Below are positions 33,831-39,917 of a stretch of DNA of 49,628 bases, piece by piece. A program made the translations under genes and the position numbers. A model generated the notes under the pieces. The model was not told the DNA's origin and ran no database searches. It was given only the letters and a program-made list of their open reading frames with translations. The DNA lies in NCBI RefSeq assembly GCF_001422545.1, contig NZ_LMLE01000008.1, positions 1,183 to 50,810 of the forward strand, in the 5' to 3' direction. Position 1 is the stretch's first letter. Each line of letters starts with the position of its first letter. This DNA is from Pedobacter sp. Leaf41. Its GTDB lineage: Bacteria > Bacteroidota > Bacteroidia > Sphingobacteriales > Sphingobacteriaceae.

Positions 33831-35828
33831 TTATTTAAAAAGTCCGATTTGCACAGGAACCACAAAAGGATTGGAATAAGTTTTCATTCGAACAAATCCT
33901 TTGTCATTCTTCGCACTAAACTTAATTAAAGCATCTGCAAAATCACTAAAGTCATAGAATTTACGTAGCTCCTTTACTTCATCTTCATTGTTTAAGTGGG
34001 CTATGAACCAGTTCTGTGTATTTTTCAGAATGTTTGAACTGATTGAACTAACTTCTTGTGTGGCATACACCATCCCCAAGTTAAGTTTAGCACCTTCTTT
34101 GGCAATTCTATTATAAATCTGACTTAAATCTTTGTCATCTTTCTTAGGGAAAAGGTTGTGTGCTTCTTCAAAGTAAAACTGTATAAAATTATTAGGCTTA
34201 GCATCAATGAAATTATTCATGGATGAATTAAAAATAGCTCGACAAATCTTTTCAGAATATAAATTTTGAATTTCAGGATCTCCTTGAGATAAATCTACAA
34301 TTACTATTTTTCCAACTTTAACGAGTTTGCAAATATTGTCTTCAAACAACTCTGTTTCAGAAGTTGTATGGTATTTTATTAGTGGACGTAATTTTATGAA
34401 GCTATTTACTGGACCTCTTTCCCCTGGACTTCTATATTGAGATAAAAATCTTAAAATGGCTTTTAAGTCATTATCTGCCCAAGGTTTTCCTTTTTTTGAC
34501 TCATAATTTTTTAAATAATCCCACTCGTTATAATTTTTCCAAACTTGGCTGAACCAGGTTATTGCTTCATCATAAGTAATCCCTTTTTTGGGGTCTATAC
34601 CGCCCTCTTTTACCTGTTCATTAATTTCTTTACATCCTTCAAAGTAAAGTTTATTGCTTCCTGCTAAAGTAAATCCAGCTAATTTCAAACAGCATTTATA
34701 AGCTGTCATCTTTCGGTCGTATCTAATTTTTTCCCCTCCTTGTAATTCTCCTTCTTTTTCTAAATTAACACCTAGAAAATCTTCTACATAATCAGATTGT
34801 TTCCCAAACTGCTTAAAATATCCTCGCATTAATTCCTGTCCGGCTGAAATATCTTTATAAAAGTTAATTTTTAACACCTCAAAATCATCCTTTTCTAATA
34901 CGCTATATCGAGTTACATCTTTTATATATTTTTCGAAAATCGCAGTTCCATCTTGCAAGTTTTTATTTGCATACTCACCATTAATATCAAAAATGATTTG
35001 TCCTACTTTTTCTTTAGGAATTTCATTTTCATGATATGGATTTATATCTTCTTGAAAGTTGCTTGTTGAGGTAGTTGTTGCTTTATTTGAGAGTTCTTGG
35101 GTAGCCTCAATTAATTTTTTAACCGTATTTGATTTACCTGTTCTGGTCATACCAAACAATGCCGTCCTTTTTCCTAATATATCTTTGGTATGCATATAAA
35201 CCTTTTCATCAGTACTAGTATTTTCAGAATAGTTTTTTCTACTTGAACTGTAACGAACAGTCCCTATCTGAAAATTAGAATCTGGTTTTAACGGACCATC
35301 ATTATCTCTAAGATTTACAATATATTGAAGATATTGACCTGACGGTTTATACACTTTATATAAATGTGGGGAATAAAAATTTTCTAAATCAGCACCAAAC
35401 TCTACTTTTCCGCCAGATGTTTTATAGAACGTCCCAAGTATAGAACATTCCATACCCGAGCAACTAAACTCAAATCTGGTAAATTGATCAATTTGCCTGT
35501 TCTTTCCCGCCGTCTTAAGTTCCTCTTTGAAATATTCTATTCTAGAACTAATTACGCTATTATCACTTGGAATAGAACAAGGTCTCAGTGCTCTTAATAA
35601 TAATGCTTCGTGAACGGTTTCTTCTCCAAAGTCATTTTCATAGAATGCCAACAGAAAACAACCTTGGGCAATTCCTCCAACATTATATTTCCAATTATCA
35701 CAAGTAAGTAGACTTATTTTGTTGTAATCTATTTTGAATGGATTACCTACAAAATTATTGGAGTCTTTTGCGACTTCAAAAATATCTGTCTTAGCAATTT
35801 TTTCAAATTCGTCTCTTAAGTTTTCCAT
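33831..35828 (-). CDS. HerA-like hexameric ATPase/translocase (DUF87)
   Basis: A 665-residue protein. The N-terminal ~190 residues form strands like the HAS-barrel and have a Cys-containing SCSGMEC segment. The ATPase core then shows Walker A TALFGMTRTGKSNTVKKLIE (about residue 225), the HerA-type IIFDINGEYAN, and IVIVDLSQGDPEIQ. Walker B is IQFYFEEAHNLFP, with QEVSSISSNILKN following. HerA proteins pump DNA and feed NurA nuclease. It lies 2 bases from the methyltransferase gene and 6 from NurA, so methyltransferase-HerA-NurA are made together. The core motifs are intact. Confidence 0.88.
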   Translation of the reverse strand: MENLRDEFEKIAKTDIFEVAKDSNNFVGNPFKIDYNKISLLTCDNWKYNVGGIAQGCFLLAFYENDFGEETVHEALLLRALRPCSIPSDNSVISSRIEYFKEELKTAGKNRQIDQFTRFEFSCSGMECSILGTFYKTSGGKVEFGADLENFYSPHLYKVYKPSGQYLQYIVNLRDNDGPLKPDSNFQIGTVRYSSSRKNYSENTSTDEKVYMHTKDILGKRTALFGMTRTGKSNTVKKLIEATQELSNKATTTSTSNFQEDINPYHENEIPKEKVGQIIFDINGEYANKNLQDGTAIFEKYIKDVTRYSVLEKDDFEVLKINFYKDISAGQELMRGYFKQFGKQSDYVEDFLGVNLEKEGELQGGEKIRYDRKMTAYKCCLKLAGFTLAGSNKLYFEGCKEINEQVKEGGIDPKKGITYDEAITWFSQVWKNYNEWDYLKNYESKKGKPWADNDLKAILRFLSQYRSPGERGPVNSFIKLRPLIKYHTTSETELFEDNICKLVKVGKIVIVDLSQGDPEIQNLYSEKICRAIFNSSMNNFIDAKPNNFIQFYFEEAHNLFPKKDDKDLSQIYNRIAKEGAKLNLGMVYATQEVSSISSNILKNTQNWFIAHLNNEDEVKELRKFYDFSDFADALIKFSAKNDKGFVRMKTYSNPFVVPVQIGLFK

Positions 35829-35830
35829 GA

Positions 35831-36814
35831 TTATAACGGTTTTAATGGAGATTTGAAATTGGGTTCGCTAAATCTGAGAATCGCCTGTTCTACATATTCA
35901 TCTTTGATTTCAAAAGATACCCACTTGCGATTTAGCTTTTCTGCACAGTAACCAGTCGTATTGCTGCCAGAAAATGGATCTAAGACCAAATCATTTTCAT
36001 CTGTTAAGAATTGAGTGAAAAAGTTAATTAGTCCGCCAGACATACGTGCAGGATGTGGTGTTATACCTTTACCTCGACATGTTTTGAGAAAATAGTCGTT
36101 AGAGTTGGTATTTGAGAAACTCAATACGCTGTGAGGTAATCTGACGTCTCGTTTTTCATCCAGATTTTCCATTTCAAAGAAATTGTGAGAAATGCTGCCA
36201 CCGTTATCTTTTAAAAAACCTTTTTCACTTATTTGGTGCTCTGAGGGTCTTTTACCAGCATTATACTTCTGTGTTTTCAATAACTTTAGCATACTCTTAC
36301 TGTAAGGACGTAATACCTTACTATTGTCAGCTTTTGGTAGGTCGCTTTTTGCAATCCACCATACATGTGTATAGCTATCTACCGTTCTAAATCTATTTAC
36401 AGTAACCCATTGTGCTGGAGATGGAAGTTTTGAAGGATTGTAGCAAATAAATTCTTGTATTAATCTTAAATTGGCTGTAGGGTGTTTTACAAGCCCAAAG
36501 AGACATTCGAGATGTAGTAAGGATTGAACAGGCCTTTCTGGTTCCCACGCATTGCCGATTTCTATAACTAATGAACCATCATCAGCTAATAGCTCTGAAA
36601 ATATTGGAGCGAGTTTAATAAACCATTCTTTATACTCTTCACCTTTCTCATTACCATATTGTTTTTTATTGTTTAATGGAAATGGCGGAGAAGTTACAAT
36701 CAAGTTCACTTTTCCTTTTAAATAATCGAGTTCGGCGCCATTGGCTAATAAGTCAATTGAGTTGCCTTGGATTAATATTCCTTTATTTGATTTGTATGTT
36801 GGTGTTGAATTCAC
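35831..36814 (-). CDS. M.PvuII-like N4-cytosine DNA methyltransferase
   Basis: A 327-residue beta-class methyltransferase. Motif IV is VTSPPFPLNNKKQYG near residue 40, followed by WFNPSK-like CYNPSKLPSPAQWVTVNRFR, VWWIAKSDLPKAD and LRPYSKSM. The SAM-binding motif I lies at the C-terminal end (LVLDPFSGSNTTGYCAE). I recognise the same order and several of these phrases from M.PvuII, the N4-cytosine enzyme that modifies CAGCTG. Target identity is only a suggestion. No cognate PvuII-type endonuclease is present; the neighbours are HerA and NurA. The likely role is to mark self DNA for the restriction machinery encoded downstream. Confidence 0.9.
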   Translation of the reverse strand: MNSTPTYKSNKGILIQGNSIDLLANGAELDYLKGKVNLIVTSPPFPLNNKKQYGNEKGEEYKEWFIKLAPIFSELLADDGSLVIEIGNAWEPERPVQSLLHLECLFGLVKHPTANLRLIQEFICYNPSKLPSPAQWVTVNRFRTVDSYTHVWWIAKSDLPKADNSKVLRPYSKSMLKLLKTQKYNAGKRPSEHQISEKGFLKDNGGSISHNFFEMENLDEKRDVRLPHSVLSFSNTNSNDYFLKTCRGKGITPHPARMSGGLINFFTQFLTDENDLVLDPFSGSNTTGYCAEKLNRKWVSFEIKDEYVEQAILRFSEPNFKSPLKPL

Positions 36815-36837
36815 GAAGATGTTAGATTAACAGGCTA

Positions 36838-37218
36838 TTAACGCTTTCTGTATATTTTGATAAAATTCACTATAATAATGTAAATAAAAACTAATAATGA
36901 AATGTTAATGAAAAGATAAAAAGTACTTAGAAGGTCAAACTCCCAAAAACTAATTGTGGATACATTAAAAATTTTTATAGAATTTGGTAATAAAAGATAG
37001 AAAGTGAATAGATAGAACAAAAAGACAGAGGCAATTTTAAAAAGCAATCTAATTCTTTCTCTATTATAGAGGGTAATTTCTGTTGCTTTTGAGCTATCTG
37101 GTTTTTTTTTCTGATCAAATATCTGAGTTTCTCGAATAATTAAATCTAAAATGATAGTGATAAAAACTAAGATTATTGAAATTGCTGAATAAATGTCTGT
37201 TAAATCTTTAGATTCCAT
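36838..37218 (-). CDS. Small three-helix membrane protein, unknown function
   Basis: A 126-residue protein with three hydrophobic helices: residues 9-28 (AISIILVFITIILDLII), 54-75 (RLLFKIASVFLFYLFTFYLL) and 95-118 (STFYLFINISLLVFIYIIIV). A basic loop lies between the first two and a basic end follows (KIYRKR). No family is recognised. It overlaps the upstream unknown gene by 11 bases and lies 23 bases before the methyltransferase. Inclusion of a small membrane protein in a defence operon could mean a membrane sensor or effector, but nothing in the sequence shows it. Confidence 0.7.
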   Translation of the reverse strand: MESKDLTDIYSAISIILVFITIILDLIIRETQIFDQKKKPDSSKATEITLYNRERIRLLFKIASVFLFYLFTFYLLLPNSIKIFNVSTISFWEFDLLSTFYLFINISLLVFIYIIIVNFIKIYRKR

Positions 37219-37777
37219 ATTTATTCTTCAAGTGATTGTAAGAGTCTGTTTGAAGGATTACTTTTCCTCCGCTATTTATTTTTTGTTTAAATAACTCTAA
37301 TCCAGGTTTTTCGACTGTCATTATTTCATTTAGTTCATGAATAATAGGTTTTGAAGTTATGTTGAACTCCCACCTATCATCCCCTAAATCATCTCCAGAT
37401 TGAAGAAATACTATAATTTCATCTTGCAACTTCTGCCTTAATTTATTTCTATGCGTGGCCTTCAAATTATTTAATAAAGCTCTGCTTTTTAATTGAGTTA
37501 CATTAAATAATAACGCAATATCATTGTCTGTTGGGAATTTGCCAAAATAATGTTCGATAAGTAAAAGGATTCTTGAATTCAATACATCTAATGTTTTTGA
37601 GGGCATTCCAGAATCCGTAATCATAGTAATATATTCATAAAATGCTGACCTTGCCAGATCATTTAACTTATCATTGATTTCAGGATCAGTCACCGCAATG
37701 TCCAAGTTTAGATTACTCTTAAATAGGTCTCTTAATCTATTAAACTCAGCGTCAGGAAAATCAAAGCTTATAATCAT
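37208..37777 (-). CDS. Unknown protein of the defence operon
   Basis: A 189-residue soluble protein, acidic to neutral, with no signal or membrane segment. The region DNDIALLFNVTQLKSRALLNNLKATHRNKLRQKL (about 95-130) looks like a helix-turn-helix followed by a basic helix, so nucleic-acid binding is possible. The C-terminal part (SGGKVILQTDSYNHLKNKYG) is strand-rich. It lies 5 bases downstream of the XRE regulator and overlaps the membrane protein gene by 11 bases, placing it firmly in the operon. I do not recognise the family. Confidence 0.7.
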   Translation of the reverse strand: MIISFDFPDAEFNRLRDLFKSNLNLDIAVTDPEINDKLNDLARSAFYEYITMITDSGMPSKTLDVLNSRILLLIEHYFGKFPTDNDIALLFNVTQLKSRALLNNLKATHRNKLRQKLQDEIIVFLQSGDDLGDDRWEFNITSKPIIHELNEIMTVEKPGLELFKQKINSGGKVILQTDSYNHLKNKYGI

Positions 37778-37782
37778 AATAT

Positions 37783-38016
37783 TTATTTTTTAGCTATAAA
37801 TTCTTGTACCTCACTCTTACTCCAATCACTCGGATGCAGTAGCTCCCTAATATCAACTCTTAAAAATTCCGCTATTTTATTTAAAGTTGTTACAGTAGGT
37901 TGATGTTTATTATTTACCCATCTGGAAACAGTTTCTTTTTCTATTTCCAGAAACTCAACTAAGTCTTTATTGCCTGCACCTTTTTCTTTTAAAACTTCCG
38001 CAATCCTATTGATCAT
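37783..38016 (-). CDS. XRE-family (C-protein-like) helix-turn-helix regulator
   Basis: A 77-residue single-domain regulator. The HTH_3 pattern is clear: MINRIAEVLKEKGAGNKDLVEFLEIEKETVSRWVNN-KHQPTVTTLNKIAEFLRV. The start is set at ATG 38014-38016 rather than an in-frame ATG at 38052. The longer start would lie inside a perfect palindrome that looks like its operator, and would add a hydrophobic extension absent from the family. Size and position resemble controller (C) proteins of restriction-modification systems, which time methylation before restriction. It is the first gene of the operon. Autoregulation is inferred from the palindrome 17 bases upstream. Confidence 0.88.
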   Translation of the reverse strand: MINRIAEVLKEKGAGNKDLVEFLEIEKETVSRWVNNKHQPTVTTLNKIAEFLRVDIRELLHPSDWSKSEVQEFIAKK

Positions 38017-38033
38017 AAATATTTTAAAATAAT

Positions 38034-38054
38034 AGTTGATATTTAATATCAACT
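38034..38054. promoter_or_regulatory. Perfect palindromic operator (10-bp arms, 1-bp centre)
   Basis: AGTTGATATT (38034-38043), a central T, and AATATCAACT (38045-38054) form a perfect inverted repeat immediately before the XRE start codon. This is the expected form of an XRE dimer site and would give autoregulation. It also overlaps the -33 element of a divergent promoter. Confidence 0.8.
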
Positions 38055-38066
38055 TTACTATATTTG
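38036..38066 (+). promoter_or_regulatory. Divergent Bacteroidota-type promoter reading rightward
   Basis: TTG at 38036-38038, within the left arm of the palindrome, is followed after 20 bases by TATATTTG at 38059-38066. That is a full match to the TAnnTTTG -7 box at standard spacing. Transcription would start around 38073 and enter the hairpin-rich region, under the same operator as the defence operon. Confidence 0.6.
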
Positions 38067-38072
38067 TTATCA

Positions 38073-38580
38073 GTTATTTATAGCGACAAATAGAGTTGGG
38101 GCAACCTGGCTTTAACGATGTCACTCATGGCAGAAACCGTCAAACTTCCCACATGAGATGTTCGTGAGTTCGCCGTACTTATTGAGTTTTGCTATCTTCG
38201 TGATATCTTATTCAATACGGCGGACTTCATGTTAGTCTTTTGTGGAATTCAGATTCATCTGAATGGTTCTTGACGGTACCACTGCCAAAAGCATTGAGGT
38301 TCGCCTTATTGGCTTTCAGCCAATCTGGTTTCCTCATTACTTTTACTGAGTTCACATCGTTTTACATAAAATTAACCGTTTATGAAAACGAACCAATTAA
38401 ACGCCATCAAACCCTACTGCTTCTTTACAGAAGTAGCACAAAATCATTCCCTCCAAAATTTGTTAAAGAACGTTATTTGTTCTCCATCCTAATGTTTGCC
38501 AGAAATTCCAGGTAAAAAAGCGCCCTGAATAAAAAGGGAGTATGCGGGCGATCGCATACCCGATTTGAGGAGGGGTTAAT
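38073..38580 (+). ncRNA. Candidate structured RNA / small-ORF transcript
   Basis: Downstream of the divergent promoter lie several strong hairpins. The first is 38168-38225 (10-bp stem GTTCGCCGTA/TACGGCGGAC, with an added TTGA/TCAA helix). The others are 38247-38264 (ATTCAGA/TCTGAAT), 38308-38324 (ATTGGCT/AGCCAAT), 38417-38436 (CTGCTTCT/AGAAGTAG) and 38540-38559 (GTATGCG/CGCATAC). No gene of normal length is convincing here. I cannot match it to a known RNA family; a regulatory RNA, a leader or an origin-like DNA element are all open. Confidence 0.45.
38382..38492 (+). CDS. Possible 36-residue small ORF
   Basis: ATG 38382 to TAA 38490-38492 encodes a protein beginning MKTNQLNAIKPYCFFTEVAQ and ending NVICSPS. 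The composition is protein-like, with an amphipathic C-terminal helix, and it is preceded by an AT-rich stretch. It lies within the candidate structured transcript and spans one of its hairpins. A longer frame overlaps it on the same strand in another phase (38240-38515) but looks less protein-like. No family is recognised. Confidence 0.35.
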   Translation: MKTNQLNAIKPYCFFTEVAQNHSLQNLLKNVICSPS

Positions 38581-38671
38581 TTAAACTGGTACCAGCCCCG
38601 TGATGATTAGGCACAGGTGCAAACTAGGGTGTTTCGCGATTCCAAGGTAAGCATCTTTTTCCTATTGTTTA

Positions 38672-38706
38672 TTACGGTTTACCGTAAAGTATACAGAAAT
38701 GTATGC
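38672..38706. promoter_or_regulatory. Palindrome pair, possible operator
   Basis: TTACGGT-TT-ACCGTAA (38672-38687) is a perfect palindrome. It is followed directly by AGTATACA...TGTATGCT (38687-38706 approx.), an inverted repeat with one mismatch. Together they look like a regulator-binding region ahead of the small ORF at 38765. The bound protein is unknown. Confidence 0.4.
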
Positions 38707-38764
38707 TCGGGGCTGTTTATTGCTTTGATTTTTATCAACAATCCAATAATTAACCAAATGTAGA

Positions 38765-38830
38765 ATGAAATCATTTAGCCAGTATCCATTTAACAGGCTC
38801 TTTGCTTTAAAGCCAAAAGGACCGGTTTAG
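38765..38830 (+). CDS. Possible 21-residue small ORF ahead of a terminator
   Basis: ATG 38765 to TAG 38828-38830 encodes MKSFSQYPFNRLFALKPKG-PV. It is followed two bases later by a strong terminator hairpin. A start, a basic aromatic peptide and an immediate terminator make a plausible tiny transcript (leader peptide or small peptide), but expression is unproven. Confidence 0.35.
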   Translation: MKSFSQYPFNRLFALKPKGPV

Positions 38831-38832
38831 CG

Positions 38833-38862
38833 CAGGAGCGAACCCTGTTCCGCTCCTGTTTT
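38833..38862 (+). terminator. Intrinsic terminator
   Basis: CAGGAGC (38833-38839) pairs with GCTCCTG (38852-38858). An inner GAAC/GTTC helix extends the stem, and TTTT follows. It ends whatever is transcribed rightward across 38.1-38.8 kb. Confidence 0.75.
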
Positions 38863-38899
38863 CCATAAAATTTGGTGATTTAATAATTGTTTAAGGAGC

Positions 38900-39180
38900 G
38901 GGCAGGGTTTTGCTTTCACATCCGCTTAATTGTGTATCGCTTTAAGATCCCCGCCTGCGAAACGATGACGGTTTGGTGAAATGGGATTGGCGAAGAGAAA
39001 GTTTCGACGAGGATAGCCGACATCAGATGCCAGCCTTGATTTTTGGTTACCTTTTTATCAAGAAAAAGGTAAAAGGCCGCCGCCGATGAGGCGAAAGAGA
39101 AATTGCGAAAGAGATACTTCGACAAGCTCAGGATGACAACTGGTGAGATTAATACCTGCTTTAAAAGATCTCTCCGCTAC
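38900..39180 (-). repeat. Dispersed composite repeat, copy R4 (inverted)
   Basis: This has the same blocks as R1-R3 in reverse orientation: TTTCGACGAGGATAGCCGAC, a hairpin at 39047-39072 (TTACCTTTTT/AAAAAGGTAA around ATCAAG), GGCCGCCGCCGATGAGGCGA, CTTCGACAAGCTCAGGATGA and AAAAGATCTCTCCGCTACGG. The stem sequence is unique to this copy but fully complementary. Confidence 0.8.
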
Positions 39181-39235
39181 GGTCGAGATGACGGACTGGT
39201 TGGATGGGATTATTTTAAGGATTATGACAACATGC

Positions 39236-39352
39236 TATAGCCACCCTGCATTCCCTCCCTTCTGGGGAGGGTTAGGGTGGGGCTTTTACAATACAACACT
39301 ATAGCCGCCCTGCGTTCCCTCCCTTCTGGGGAGGGTTAGGGTGGGGCTTTTT
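39236..39352 (+). repeat. Tandem ~60-bp duplication upstream of tlpA-like gene
   Basis: There are two nearly identical units (about 39236-39286 and 39299-39349). Each contains TATAGCC-CCCTGC, TTCCCTCCCTTCTGGGGAGG (a CCTCCC/GGGAGG hairpin) and GGTTAGGGTGGGGCTTT. They end 18 bases before the TlpA-like start, so they lie in its 5' region. Confidence 0.8.
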
Positions 39353-39369
39353 AAACCAAACAAACTAAC

Positions 39370-39915
39370 ATGAAAAAAATAATACTTTTTACTGTAATGG
39401 CTTTGCTATGCCTAAATTTTTGGGCGGGCGCACAGGCCCAGGAACGCCTGATCATTGGCGACAAAGTACCAAATATAGCATTCTCAACAGTACTTAATTA
39501 TAAAGACAGCACCATTCAGCTTTCACAACTAAGAGGAAAAGCGGTCATCCTTGATTTCTGGGCAACCTATTGTACAGCCTGCTTAAAGGAGTTTCCAAAA
39601 ATGGATTCCCTGCAACGCCAGTATGCTAAAAACCTGCAGATCATTTTAATGGATGCCTACACGAAAGACACGAAAGCAGTGTTACAGGCATTTTTAAAAG
39701 AAAGACTGCGTGCCGACAGTGGCTTTTCGATGCCACTGGTGCAACATAGTGAAGCCATTAAAGGGGTTTTTCCAATTAAAAGTATGCCACACTACATCTG
39801 GGTCGGCGCGGATGGCCGCATTAAAGCCATTACCCGGGCAGATCAGGTTAAGCCTGCAAACATCGAACGGCTCATTGCTGGCTTGTCGCTTAACCTCAAA
39901 CTTAAAAAAGACTAG
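39370..39915 (+). CDS. TlpA-like thiol-disulfide oxidoreductase
   Basis: A 181-residue secreted thioredoxin-fold protein. The signal peptide is MKKIILFTVMALLCLNFWAG (cleavage near AQAQ). The active site is VILDFWATYCTACLKEFPKM (CTAC, about residue 62). The cis-Pro segment is IKSMPHYIWVGADG. It belongs to the AhpC/TSA-Redoxin group of TlpA/ResA-like proteins that act in the periplasm of Bacteroidota. It is the first gene of a three-gene operon and is 2 bases from the SusC-like start, so translation is coupled. A MauE/DoxX-type electron donor is encoded in the convergent unit at 45.1 kb and could reduce it. Confidence 0.9.
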   Translation: MKKIILFTVMALLCLNFWAGAQAQERLIIGDKVPNIAFSTVLNYKDSTIQLSQLRGKAVILDFWATYCTACLKEFPKMDSLQRQYAKNLQIILMDAYTKDTKAVLQAFLKERLRADSGFSMPLVQHSEAIKGVFPIKSMPHYIWVGADGRIKAITRADQVKPANIERLIAGLSLNLKLKKD

Positions 39916-39917
39916 CC

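Noticed and set aside
35831..36814. Classical type II PvuII restriction-modification pair
   Set aside because: The methyltransferase fits, but no small PvuII-like endonuclease frame exists beside it; the adjacent genes are HerA and NurA.
38240..38515. 91-residue ORF on the plus strand
   Set aside because: It overlaps strong hairpins and the 36-residue frame and has no recognisable protein pattern; kept only as part of the structured region.
38073..38580. Retron msr-msd RNA, suggested by the retron-type HNH protein nearby
   Set aside because: No reverse transcriptase gene is present in the window, and the HNH-ATPase arrangement is explained by Septu-like proteins.
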